A DNA stretch of 64,000 bases from Chryseobacterium ureilyticum (lineage in GTDB: Bacteria > Bacteroidota > Bacteroidia > Flavobacteriales > Weeksellaceae): the NCBI RefSeq assembly GCF_900156735.1, contig NZ_FTOL01000003.1, positions 496,001 to 560,000 on the forward strand, given 5' to 3'. Numbering within the stretch: position 1 is the first letter of the stretch; the number at the start of each line of letters is the position of its first letter. Shown in pieces: positions 9,395 through 17,575 of this stretch. Below the pieces are notes generated by a model. It was not told where the DNA came from. It worked only from the letters and a program-made list of their open reading frames with translations, and made no database searches. The position numbers were made by a program, and so were the translations under genes.

Positions 9395-10981
9395 TTGAAA
9401 ACAATTAATAAAATATCATTTAACGATATAGAAAGCATACCTCAATTGGTAAAAGATTTTCTGAATCAAAAAATTGAGGGTTTTGAAAATAAAACATTTT
9501 CCTTAGATCACTTTAGCCAACAGATTCATCTGAAAAAAGAGTCCTTTTCTGAAGAGCAAAGAAATATCTTATCAGAAGTATTTGAAAAACAGCTTTCAGG
9601 TCTTTCCCTTTCTTCAAAGCAAAAAGAAAATCTGGAAAACCTTAAGTTGCCCAATACATTCACTATTACAACAGGACATCAGTTGAATTTGTTTTCAGGA
9701 CCTGTTTTCTTTGTCTATAAAATTTTGCAGACCATTAAAACATGTACTTATCTGAAAGAAAACTTTCCGGATTTCAATTTTGTTCCTGTATATTGGATGG
9801 CTTCAGAAGATCATGATTTTGTAGAAATTAATCATTTTAAGACAGAGAATAATTACTACGAAACCAACGAAAAATCAGGAGGTCCTGTAGGTAGAATTGA
9901 AATTAATGATACTTATTTTATCTCAGAATTTGAAAATGAATTCAAAGATTCAGTTTTTGGGACAGAATTGATTTTGATGTTGAAGGAAGCTTATAAAGTA
10001 GGAAATACTTTAACTCAAGCTATTCAAATTCTTGTGAACCGTATTTTCTCTGAATTCGGACTTCTGATTCTTGATGGAGATTCAAGTGAACTTAAAGAAC
10101 AGATAAAACATGTTTTCAAAGACGAATTGCTTCATTTTAGCTTACAGAAAACATCCAAAGAGAAAGTGAACTTACTGACTGAAAAATATGGAAAGGTTCA
10201 GGTAAACCCACGTGACATTAATCTTTTTTATCTTTCAGAAACAAGAGACAGAATTGATTTTAACGGACAGAAATATATTGTTGTAGACACAAATATTCAG
10301 TTTACAGAAGAAGAACTTCTGATAGAACTGGAAAATCATCCTGAAAGATTCAGTCCCAATGCATTGATGCGTCCCGTATATCAGGAAAAAGTATTACCCA
10401 ATCTTGCATATATTGGTGGAAACGCCGAAATCATGTATTGGCTGGAACTTAAAGACTATTTTTCAAAAGTCAATATTCCTTTCCCGATTTTGATTCCAAG
10501 GAACTCCATGCTTTTCCTTAAAGAGAAAACATTAGGTAAAATTGAAAAACTGGATCTTAAAATAGAAGACTTCTTTCAAAACTTTACCGCTATTACCAAT
10601 CATAAAATTTTAGAAGATAATACGATTTTAAAATTACTGGAAGAGAAAGAAGAACTGCTTGTTAATAATTTTAATCAATTAAAACTATCTGCAGAAAGCA
10701 CAGAAAAATCCTTTGGAAATATGGTGAAAGCAGAAGAAGTAAGACAATTGAAATCATTCAAAAGAATGAAAAAGCGTTTGCTTCATGCTGAGAAAATAAA
10801 GCAGAATGAATTATTGGAAAGGCTTGAAAATCTGTTTATGGATGTTCACCCTTCTAAAACATGGCAGGAAAGAGTATATAACTTTAGTGTATTCTTTTCA
10901 GATTATGGGTATTCGTGGCTTGAAAATTGTTTGGAAGAGATGGTGGTTCAAGATTCCAAATTAATAATTGTTGCCATTTAA
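9395..10981 (+). CDS. bshC: Putative cysteine ligase BshC (bacillithiol synthesis)
   Basis: BshC adds cysteine to glucosaminyl-malate in the last step of bacillithiol synthesis, giving the low-molecular-weight thiol used by many Bacteroidetes in place of glutathione. The 528-residue protein has the family landmarks TTGHQLNLFSGP, VPVYWMASEDHDF and YIGGNAEIMYWLELKDYF, plus a C-terminal coiled coil. The start is a TTG at 9395, because no ATG, GTG or other start fits the conserved N-terminus (MKTINKISFNDIESIPQL). The cytoplasmic enzyme is encoded right after the porin gene. bshA and bshB are not in the window. Confidence 0.93.
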   Translation: MKTINKISFNDIESIPQLVKDFLNQKIEGFENKTFSLDHFSQQIHLKKESFSEEQRNILSEVFEKQLSGLSLSSKQKENLENLKLPNTFTITTGHQLNLFSGPVFFVYKILQTIKTCTYLKENFPDFNFVPVYWMASEDHDFVEINHFKTENNYYETNEKSGGPVGRIEINDTYFISEFENEFKDSVFGTELILMLKEAYKVGNTLTQAIQILVNRIFSEFGLLILDGDSSELKEQIKHVFKDELLHFSLQKTSKEKVNLLTEKYGKVQVNPRDINLFYLSETRDRIDFNGQKYIVVDTNIQFTEEELLIELENHPERFSPNALMRPVYQEKVLPNLAYIGGNAEIMYWLELKDYFSKVNIPFPILIPRNSMLFLKEKTLGKIEKLDLKIEDFFQNFTAITNHKILEDNTILKLLEEKEELLVNNFNQLKLSAESTEKSFGNMVKAEEVRQLKSFKRMKKRLLHAEKIKQNELLERLENLFMDVHPSKTWQERVYNFSVFFSDYGYSWLENCLEEMVVQDSKLIIVAI

Positions 10982-11000
10982 TTTTAAAGAAGTATTTTTG
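10971..11000 (+). promoter_or_regulatory. Bacteroidetes-type promoter, TTG-N19-TATTTTTG
   Basis: TTG at 10971-10973, a 19-bp spacer and TATTTTTG at 10993-11000 match the -33/-7 consensus. It lies 20 bp before the LysM gene and overlaps the 3' end of bshC. Confidence 0.6.
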
Positions 11001-11019
11001 TAAATTATAATTATCTAAT

Positions 11020-12954
11020 ATGATAAAGAGGTTTTTTATTCTATCCAGTTTATGTATGGTTTTGGGAGTTTCAGCCCAGAAATCACATACGGTTGTACAA
11101 GGCGATAACCCTTACAACATTGCAAAAAAGTATGGAATGACTGTAGATGAATTGCTGAAGCTAAACCCAAAGCACAAAGATGGTAAATTGGCTATCGGAG
11201 ATGTTTTAACTATAAAATCAGAGAAGGCAGCAACTCCGGTTGTAACAAAAACTGCCGTAGCTGAAAAAGTAAATGCCACTGGTGGTGTTGCTGTAGGTAA
11301 AATAGTTTTACAGCCAAAACAGACCATTTACGGAATTACAAAACAATACCGAATCTCTGAAACTGATTTAAGAAAATTGAATCCCGAACTGGATTCTCAC
11401 ATGAAAATCGGTGACGAAATTACTTTACCTCTTGCAAGCATCAAAAAATATGGTGATCAGCAAACGGTGGTTGCTCCTCCTAAACATGTGGAAACCCCAG
11501 TTGAAAAAGTAGAAACTGCTACACCTGCTGTAGAAGGAGAATCTTATGTAATTCAGGCTAAAGATAATTATTACAGAATTACAAAACAGTTTGGTATCAG
11601 TCAACAGGATCTTTACGCTTTAAATCCAGGATTGGAAGAAAAAGGATTAAAACCTGGTGAGACCATCAAAATAAAAAGATCAAATAACAACGATACCGTT
11701 GTTGAAACAGCTAATCCAAAAGAAAAAATGGATTCAGGGAACGAAAAAACTTCCACTGTTTCCAATAATGTGGTTGTAGGAGAGGATTACGTTACTTATA
11801 CCGTTCAGCAAGGAGACACAGTATTCTCTATTGTGAATAAATTTGGGGTAAGTATTGATGAATTAATAGCTCTTAACCCTGATCTTTCAAAAGGATTAAA
11901 AGCTGGAATGGTTCTAAAGATTAAGAAACAGGATCCAGTATATATTAAGAAAAATGGAGATGCTCTAAGTGTTGTATTAATGCTTCCTTTTGGATACAGT
12001 ACCAATGAAACGCAATACAGAACAATGGCTCTTGACTTTTTGACAGGTGCTAAACTTGCAATCGAAAGAAATGCAAAAGGAGGGCAGAAATTGGATATTA
12101 AAATTGTAGACTCAGGAAATGAAGCTTCTTTCAAAAATTCCCTGACTCAGATTAATCCTGATAATACAGACCTTATTATTGGTCCATTCTTTAAGTCTAA
12201 CGTAATTGATGTTTTAGATTTTACTAAAAATCAAAAAATTCCTGTGGTGGCACCATTTGCCAATACACCGGAACTGTACAACTATAGCAACTTGATTATC
12301 GTAGAAACGAACAATCAAACCTATGCAGACAAAATCGTAGAAGAAGTAAAAGGAGTATATTCAGATCAAAAAATATATGTAGTAGCAGATTCTAAAAAAG
12401 AAAATGCAAACTATATTAAATCAGGACTTGAAAAAGCTGTGAAAAATCCTAATATCGTGATTGTAAATTCCCCTGCGGAAATTCAATTAGACCAGAATAT
12501 GATGACAGGACAATCTGCTCCGGTTATTGCAATTTTGGCGAATGATGATATGGGGGATGCCTTTGCAAACAAAATCGTAAGTCTTTCTAAAGAAGTACAG
12601 GGAGTAAAAGCATTCAGTATGTTCTATTCTCCGGTTTTCGAAAAGAAAGTAGATGAATTGAGCCAGGCTAGCTTAGTATACCTGATGGATAGAAAAATCA
12701 ATACGGACGGTAATTTTGAAAAAGAGATCCTTGCAGCTTATAAAAACAAATACTGCAAAACACCTCCAAAATATGCCATCGTAGGATTTGATGTTGTTAA
12801 TGATATGTTGACAAGAGAAAATAAAAAAGGAGAAATTTTTAAGCAAATGAACAAGGTTCAGACTCAGCTTGCAACAAAATTTGAGTTTGTAAAATCTAAA
12901 GCTAATGGTGCTTATGTAAACACAGGTTACAGAGTAATCAGGTTAGTTCCTTAA
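11020..12954 (+). CDS. Four-LysM protein with PBP1-like ligand-binding domain
   Basis: This 644-residue exported protein has a signal peptide (residues 1-19, ending VSAQ). Four LysM repeats follow, starting near residues 22, 93, 175 and 257. Each has the pattern of Tyr/Thr-Val, Gln-Gly-Asp or similar, Ile-(Ala/Thr)-Lys-(Lys/Gln)-(Tyr/Phe)-Gly and Leu-Asn-Pro. The C-terminal 320 residues look like a type 1 periplasmic binding fold (VVLMLPFG, IIGPFFKSNVIDVLDF, VVAPFANTPEL). LysM domains bind peptidoglycan, so the protein probably sits on the cell wall side of the periplasm. The ligand is unknown. It has its own promoter. Confidence 0.88.
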   Translation: MIKRFFILSSLCMVLGVSAQKSHTVVQGDNPYNIAKKYGMTVDELLKLNPKHKDGKLAIGDVLTIKSEKAATPVVTKTAVAEKVNATGGVAVGKIVLQPKQTIYGITKQYRISETDLRKLNPELDSHMKIGDEITLPLASIKKYGDQQTVVAPPKHVETPVEKVETATPAVEGESYVIQAKDNYYRITKQFGISQQDLYALNPGLEEKGLKPGETIKIKRSNNNDTVVETANPKEKMDSGNEKTSTVSNNVVVGEDYVTYTVQQGDTVFSIVNKFGVSIDELIALNPDLSKGLKAGMVLKIKKQDPVYIKKNGDALSVVLMLPFGYSTNETQYRTMALDFLTGAKLAIERNAKGGQKLDIKIVDSGNEASFKNSLTQINPDNTDLIIGPFFKSNVIDVLDFTKNQKIPVVAPFANTPELYNYSNLIIVETNNQTYADKIVEEVKGVYSDQKIYVVADSKKENANYIKSGLEKAVKNPNIVIVNSPAEIQLDQNMMTGQSAPVIAILANDDMGDAFANKIVSLSKEVQGVKAFSMFYSPVFEKKVDELSQASLVYLMDRKINTDGNFEKEILAAYKNKYCKTPPKYAIVGFDVVNDMLTRENKKGEIFKQMNKVQTQLATKFEFVKSKANGAYVNTGYRVIRLVP

Positions 12955-12995
12955 TGATTTATAACTCTTACACAGAATATTGTTAACATTATAAT

Positions 12996-13003
12996 TATAT
13001 TTG
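12996..13003 (+). promoter_or_regulatory. -7 box (TATATTTG) for fabD
   Basis: An exact TAnnTTTG box lies 21 bp before the fabD ATG. No -33 TTG at the usual distance is evident. Confidence 0.55.
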
Positions 13004-13023
13004 CATAATATTTAATTCAATAC

Positions 13024-13899
13024 ATGAAAGCACTTGTATTTCCAGGTCAGGGTTCTCAGTTCGTAGGAATGGGAAAAGAATTGTATGATTCTAGAAAAGA
13101 TATTAAAGATCTTATGGAATCTGCCAACGAAATTTTAGGTTTCGACATTCTTTCCATTATGTTTCACGGAACAGATGCGGATCTTAAGAAAACAGAGGTT
13201 ACCCAGCCTTCAATTTTTATACATTCAGTAGCAGCATTAAAAGCAGTAAACGGGCTTGGAGCTGAGATGGTAGCAGGACATTCCTTAGGAGAGTTCTCTG
13301 CATTGGTAGCAAACGGCGTTTTATCTTTTGATGATGGTTTGAAACTAGTATCAGAAAGAGCTAAGGCTATGCAGGATGCTTGTGATGCAAATCCAAGTTC
13401 TATGGCAGCAATCCTAGGATTAGAAGATGCTAAAGTTGAAGAAATCTGTGCTCAAATCAGTGGAATTGTAGTTCCGGCAAACTATAACTGCCCAGGACAA
13501 TTGGTAATTTCAGGAGAAACTCCAGCAGTGGAGGAAGCTTGTGCTAAGCTAAAAGAAGCAGGAGCAAAAAGAGCCTTATTACTACCGGTAAACGGAGCTT
13601 TCCATTCACCATTGATGCAGCCTGCACAAGAAAGACTAGCAGCAGCTATAGAAAAAACAAAATTCAGAAAAGCAACGATTCCTGTATATCAGAATATCAC
13701 TACTACAGCTGTCACAAATCCAGATGAGATCAAACAAAATCTGATTGCTCAGCTTACAGGTCCTGTAAAATGGACACAGTCTGTTCAGAATATGATTAAA
13801 GACGGTGCATCTAATTTCGTAGAAGTTGGACCAGGAAAAACCCTTCAGGGATTAATCAAAAAAATTGACGGATCAGTAGATGCTACTTCTGCAATCTAA
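13024..13899 (+). CDS. fabD: ACP S-malonyltransferase
   Basis: FabD transfers malonyl from CoA to acyl carrier protein for fatty-acid elongation in the cytoplasm. The 291-residue sequence opens with VFPGQGSQFVGMGKEL and has the nucleophile elbow GHSLGEFSAL (Ser87) and the catalytic His in NGAFHSPLM (His194). The length is normal. The next gene starts 12 bp downstream on the same strand, suggesting a two-gene unit. Confidence 0.97.
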   Translation: MKALVFPGQGSQFVGMGKELYDSRKDIKDLMESANEILGFDILSIMFHGTDADLKKTEVTQPSIFIHSVAALKAVNGLGAEMVAGHSLGEFSALVANGVLSFDDGLKLVSERAKAMQDACDANPSSMAAILGLEDAKVEEICAQISGIVVPANYNCPGQLVISGETPAVEEACAKLKEAGAKRALLLPVNGAFHSPLMQPAQERLAAAIEKTKFRKATIPVYQNITTTAVTNPDEIKQNLIAQLTGPVKWTQSVQNMIKDGASNFVEVGPGKTLQGLIKKIDGSVDATSAI

Positions 13900-13911
13900 T
13901 TAATAAAAAAT

Positions 13912-14817
13912 ATGAACGCGATATTTTCACCGGGCAAGCTTATGCTTACTTCAGAATATTTCGCAATAGATGGAGCTCTTGTCTTAGCGGTACCTACCAA
14001 GCTGGGACAAGAGTTTTTCTTTGAAGAAAAAGATGATAATCAATCATTGATTTTCTGGGAGGCGCTCCATCAAAACAAACCTTGGTTGAAAGCTGTCATC
14101 GATTATAAAAACTGGCAGATTCTAGAAACCAATATTCCTTTAAGCGCTGAATTTATTTTAAAGACATTAAAGAATGTTCAGCAGCTTTCTACTATTAAAT
14201 TCAAAAAAGATTTTACATATCATTTAAAGACAAATCTTCAATTTCCCGCAGACTTTGGTCTTGGAAGTAGTTCCACACTAATGAATAATCTCGCGGAATG
14301 GGCAGAAATTGATCCTTTTTACTTAAATACTATCAGTTTAGGAGGAAGCGGATATGATATTGCAGTCGCAAAAGAAAAATCTGCAGTGCTTTTCCAGAGC
14401 AAACCTGAGATTAAATTTGAGAAGGTAGATTTTAATCCTTCATTTAAAAACGAATTAATTTTTATCCATTTAAACCAAAAGCAAGATAGCAGAGAAGGGA
14501 TCAATCTTTACAAGTCTAAAAATAAATTTCCGGAGTTGATAAATGAATTTTCTGATATTACAAAGAAAATTTTATTATGCAATGAATTGGATAATTTTTC
14601 TGAGCTAATGATGATTCATGAGCGAAAAATTTCTGATTTTATTGAAATTCCTACAGTTAAGGAGAGGTTATTCTCAGATTGCCCCTCTTTTGTCAAAAGT
14701 TTAGGTGCTTGGGGCGGAGATTTCGTGATGAGTGCCAAATTTGGGGGTTATAAAGACTATTTTTGGGAGAAAGGTTTTACTACGGTTTTTGAATGGTCAA
14801 ATATAATTGATTTATAA
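13912..14817 (+). CDS. GYDIA-family GHMP kinase
   Basis: This 301-residue GHMP-superfamily small-molecule kinase has the N-terminal strand SPGKLMLTSEY, the ATP-binding Gly/Ser loop ADFGLGSSSTLMNN and the Gly-rich segment GGSGYDIAV that gives this Bacteroidetes family its name. The C-terminal segment SLGAWGGDFVMSA matches the third GHMP motif. It is related to mevalonate and phosphomevalonate kinases, but the substrate is not settled, and tight linkage to fabD does not by itself show a role in lipids. It is 12 bp after fabD. Confidence 0.88.
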   Translation: MNAIFSPGKLMLTSEYFAIDGALVLAVPTKLGQEFFFEEKDDNQSLIFWEALHQNKPWLKAVIDYKNWQILETNIPLSAEFILKTLKNVQQLSTIKFKKDFTYHLKTNLQFPADFGLGSSSTLMNNLAEWAEIDPFYLNTISLGGSGYDIAVAKEKSAVLFQSKPEIKFEKVDFNPSFKNELIFIHLNQKQDSREGINLYKSKNKFPELINEFSDITKKILLCNELDNFSELMMIHERKISDFIEIPTVKERLFSDCPSFVKSLGAWGGDFVMSAKFGGYKDYFWEKGFTTVFEWSNIIDL

Positions 14818-14901
14818 TCAATAATTTACAATCCTGTTTTTTTATTTGTCATTCTGACTTATATCAGTATATTTAAACCACCTTTAACAAATAATTAATA
14901 T

Positions 14902-14909
14902 TATTTTTG
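14902..14909 (+). promoter_or_regulatory. -7 box (TATTTTTG) for pckA
   Basis: An exact TAnnTTTG box lies 36 bp before the pckA ATG, in the 127-bp gap after the GHMP kinase gene. Confidence 0.5.
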
Positions 14910-14944
14910 TTGAAGTCAATAAAGAAATAGAAAATATAAGTAAA

Positions 14945-16561
14945 ATGAAAAACACTAAAATCATCCAGGATTTAGAGAAATTAGGGATTAAAGGAAACTA
15001 TGAAGTAGTGTATAATCCTTCTTATGAAGAATTATATCAGGCTGAAGTTTCTTCTGAAAATCAGGGGTTTGAGAAAGCGGAACTTACAGAATCGGGCGCG
15101 GTATCAGTAAAAACAGGAATTTTCACAGGTCGTTCACCTAAAGACAGATATATTGTTCAGGATGATGTTACAAGAGATACAATTTTCTGGGATGGTAAAG
15201 TAAATTTACCAACTACGTCGGAAATTTTCGGGTCTTGTAAAGAATTAGTGATGAGCCAGCTTTCTGAAGCTAAGAAAATTTATGTTGTAGATGCTTTCTG
15301 TGGAACAAATGCAGATACAAGACTTAAAGTAAGATTTATTGTGGAAGTAGCATGGCAGGCGCATTTTGTTACAAACATGTTTATCCGTCCTTCTCACTAT
15401 GAACTTGAGAACTTCGGAGAACCAGATTTCACAGTAATCAATGGTTCCAAAACAACTAACCCGAACTGGGAAGCTCAAGGATTGAACTCTGAGAACTTCA
15501 TTATGTTCAACCTTACTGAAAAACTACAGATCATCGGAGGTACTTGGTACGGAGGTGAGATGAAGAAAGGAATGTTCGCTATGATGAACTATTACCTTCC
15601 ATTAAAAGGTATGGCTTCAATGCACTGTTCTGCAAACGTAGGAGAAAAAGGTGATGTAGCTTTATTCTTTGGTCTTTCAGGAACAGGAAAAACTACTTTG
15701 TCAGCAGATCCGAAAAGATACCTTATCGGTGATGACGAGCACGGTTGGGATAACAACGGAGTATTCAACTATGAAGGTGGATGCTACGCTAAAGTAATTG
15801 ATTTATCAGAAGAAAAAGAACCGGATATCTTCAGAGCAATTAAGAGAGATGCACTTCTTGAAAACGTTGTTATTAACAATGGAGTAGCAGATTATACAGA
15901 CGGATCTATCACTGAAAATACAAGAGTTTCTTATCCAATCTATCATATTAACAAGATTGTATTACCATCTAAGGCTGGTCATGCGAAAAAGATCGTTTAC
16001 CTTTCAGCTGATGCATTCGGAGTACTTCCTCCGGTTTCTATCCTGAACGAAGATCAGGCACAATACCACTTCCTTTGCGGCTATACATCAAAATTAGCAG
16101 GAACTGAAAGAGGAATCACTGAACCTCAACCATCTTTCTCTCCGGCATTTGGTGAAGCGTTTCTTACATTACACCCAACAATGTATTCCAAGACGTTGAT
16201 CGGTAAAATGCAGGAGCACGGAGCTAAAGCTTATTTGGTAAACACAGGTTGGAATGGTACCGGAAAGAGAATTTCTCTAAAAGATACAAGAGCAATCATT
16301 GATGCTATCATCGACGGTTCTATTGATAACGCTCCTAAAACTCAGGTTCCAATCATGAATCTTGAAATCCCTACTGAACTTCCAAATGTTTCTACAGGTA
16401 TCCTTGATCCTAGAGATACTTATGAAAATACTTCAGAATGGGAAGAAAAAGCGAAAGATCTTGCTTCAAGATATATCAAGAACTTTGAACAGTACTGTGA
16501 TACTGAAGAAGGTAAGAGATTAATTGCTTCAGGACCTCAATTGCAAGAACAAACTATCTAA
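14945..16561 (+). CDS. pckA: Phosphoenolpyruvate carboxykinase (ATP)
   Basis: This enzyme makes phosphoenolpyruvate from oxaloacetate with ATP, the first committed step of gluconeogenesis. The 538-residue protein has [11 protein letters not shown], the kinase-1a P-loop [16 protein letters not shown] near residue 243, the metal-binding IGDDEHGW and the adenine-side [12 protein letters not shown]. The length is typical. It is monocistronic, with its own -7 box and terminator. Confidence 0.98.
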   Translation: MKNTKIIQDLEKLGIKGNYEVVYNPSYEELYQAEVSSENQGFEKAELTESGAVSVKTGIFTGRSPKDRYIVQDDVTRDTIFWDGKVNLPTTSEIFGSCKELVMSQLSEAKKIYVVDAFCGTNADTRLKVRFIVEVAWQAHFVTNMFIRPSHYELENFGEPDFTVINGSKTTNPNWEAQGLNSENFIMFNLTEKLQIIGGTWYGGEMKKGMFAMMNYYLPLKGMASMHCSANVGEKGDVALFFGLSGTGKTTLSADPKRYLIGDDEHGWDNNGVFNYEGGCYAKVIDLSEEKEPDIFRAIKRDALLENVVINNGVADYTDGSITENTRVSYPIYHINKIVLPSKAGHAKKIVYLSADAFGVLPPVSILNEDQAQYHFLCGYTSKLAGTERGITEPQPSFSPAFGEAFLTLHPTMYSKTLIGKMQEHGAKAYLVNTGWNGTGKRISLKDTRAIIDAIIDGSIDNAPKTQVPIMNLEIPTELPNVSTGILDPRDTYENTSEWEEKAKDLASRYIKNFEQYCDTEEGKRLIASGPQLQEQTI

Positions 16562-16580
16562 TCAGATATTTATAAATAGA

Positions 16581-16608
16581 AAGCCTCATCATTGATGAGG
16601 CTTTTTTA
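16581..16608 (+). terminator. Terminator of pckA
   Basis: A 10-bp stem (16581-16590 with 16594-16603) with a 3-base loop is followed by TTTT, 20 bp after the stop. Confidence 0.92.
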
Positions 16609-16621
16609 TTTTATATCTCGC

Positions 16622-16703
16622 TGATAACGCAGATTTTGCAGATATTTGCGCTGTAAATAAACACATGAAAATCAAGATCTGCTTCATCTGTTAAATCTGC
16701 GAG
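16622..16703. repeat. Imperfect inverted repeat built on CGCAGATTT / AAATCTGCG
   Basis: CGCAGATTT at 16628-16636 is mirrored by AAATCTGCG at 16693-16701. Several more GCAGAT or ATCTGC half-sites lie between them. It fills the gap between the convergent pckA and aroQ genes. It looks like a small dispersed REP- or MITE-like element, but only one copy is in the window. Confidence 0.5.
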
Positions 16704-16743
16704 CAAATAATATTACATCTTGTATAAAGAGTAAGATTTGTTA

Positions 16744-17151
16744 TTACTTCAAACTAATAATAGCCAATCTGTACCCATCCATCCCAAATCCGGATAAAAC
16801 AGCATCGGTATTGGCAGCAGTTACAGATTTTTGTCTGAATTCTTCTCTTTTGTAAATATTACTGATATGAACCTCAACTTTAGGTTTTCTAATGTTTTTC
16901 AGACAATCTGCAATGGCATAAGAATAATGAGTGAAAGCTCCGGGGTTAATCACAACAGCATCAAAATCATCTTTCTGCAATCTATTAATAATTTCCCCTT
17001 CAATATTTGACTGGTAATATTGAATTTCATGAGATACAAATTCGGATTTTAAATTTTCCAAATAAGTTTCCATAGAAACAGTTCCATAGATTTCCGGTTC
17101 TCGGGTTCCTAACAGGTTAAGGTTAGGACCATTTATAATCAAAACTTTCAT
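16744..17151 (-). CDS. aroQ: Type II 3-dehydroquinate dehydratase
   Basis: AroQ converts 3-dehydroquinate to 3-dehydroshikimate in the shikimate pathway. The 135-residue sequence carries the class II signatures NGPNLNLLGTREPEIYG (with the catalytic Arg and Tyr), INPGAFTHYSYAI and VEVHISNIYKREEFR (with the active-site His). The length is normal for the dodecameric enzyme. The gene stands alone on the minus strand. Confidence 0.96.
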   Translation of the reverse strand: MKVLIINGPNLNLLGTREPEIYGTVSMETYLENLKSEFVSHEIQYYQSNIEGEIINRLQKDDFDAVVINPGAFTHYSYAIADCLKNIRKPKVEVHISNIYKREEFRQKSVTAANTDAVLSGFGMDGYRLAIISLK

Positions 17152-17341
17152 TCTATAAAATTAAAAAGTTTTTTTAATTAAAGGTTAAAAATATTTGCTC
17201 AGTATGACATTTGCTTCATTGAATTATTAATAATGATATTTGTCATGTTTAAGAAAGTGATAATTTTTGTAAGTCCTTATTTTAAGGGGTTTTAATATAA
17301 TCTTATGTTAATTTTTGAAAATTTATCATGAAAAACAAATA

Positions 17342-17362
17342 AGTCTACTTGTTTTGTAGACT
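17342..17362. promoter_or_regulatory. Inverted repeat AGTCTAC-N7-GTAGACT, putative operator
   Basis: Perfect 7-bp arms (17342-17348 and 17356-17362) cover the TTG of the likely -33 element of the riboswitch promoter. A protein bound here would block that promoter. Confidence 0.45.
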
Positions 17363-17379
17363 AAAAGTTTATAGCTTTG
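17349..17379 (+). promoter_or_regulatory. Promoter of the SAM-riboswitch susCD operon
   Basis: TTG at 17349-17351, a 20-bp spacer and TAGCTTTG at 17372-17379 match the Bacteroidetes consensus. Transcription would begin about ten bases before the aptamer. Confidence 0.6.
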
Positions 17380-17396
17380 CAACCATATTTCGATCG

Positions 17397-17491
17397 GCTT
17401 ATAAAGAAAGATGGAGGGAACTGACCCTGTGAAGTCTTAACAACCTGCTACGCGCAAGGTGTTACATTCAGCCTTTAAAGGAAAAATAAGC
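17397..17491 (+). ncRNA. SAM-I (S-box) riboswitch
   Basis: The P1 arms GCTTAT (17397-17402) and ATAAGC (17486-17491) enclose the conserved S-box core. The core shows AGATGGAGGGA with its kink-turn partner CTGACCCTGTGAAG, then TTAACAACC, then CAAGGTGTTACATTC. Order and spacing match the classic S-box aptamer. It lies 84 bp before the susC ATG on the same strand, so SAM would control a nutrient transporter. Confidence 0.9.
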
Positions 17492-17514
17492 GTTTGGTTT
17501 ATCGTATCAATCGA

Positions 17515-17544
17515 TGCCCTTTGCTGACTTTTCTGCAAGGGGCA
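17515..17544 (+). terminator. Expression-platform hairpin after the SAM aptamer
   Basis: A 10-bp stem with one G-U pair (17515-17524 with 17535-17544) and a 10-base loop precedes AAATTTTAA. It is terminator-like with a short U run, and is the likely switch element. I did not work out the competing antiterminator. Confidence 0.55.
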
Positions 17545-17575
17545 AAATTTTAATATATGATAAATAAAATTGATT

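Larger units (their letters stand above)
17152..17575. other. Divergent regulatory region with SAM riboswitch
   Basis: This 424-bp gap between aroQ and susC contains the inverted-repeat promoter (17342-17379), the SAM-I aptamer (17397-17491) and an expression-platform hairpin (17515-17544). The part nearest aroQ (17160-17340) shows nothing I can name. Confidence 0.8.
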
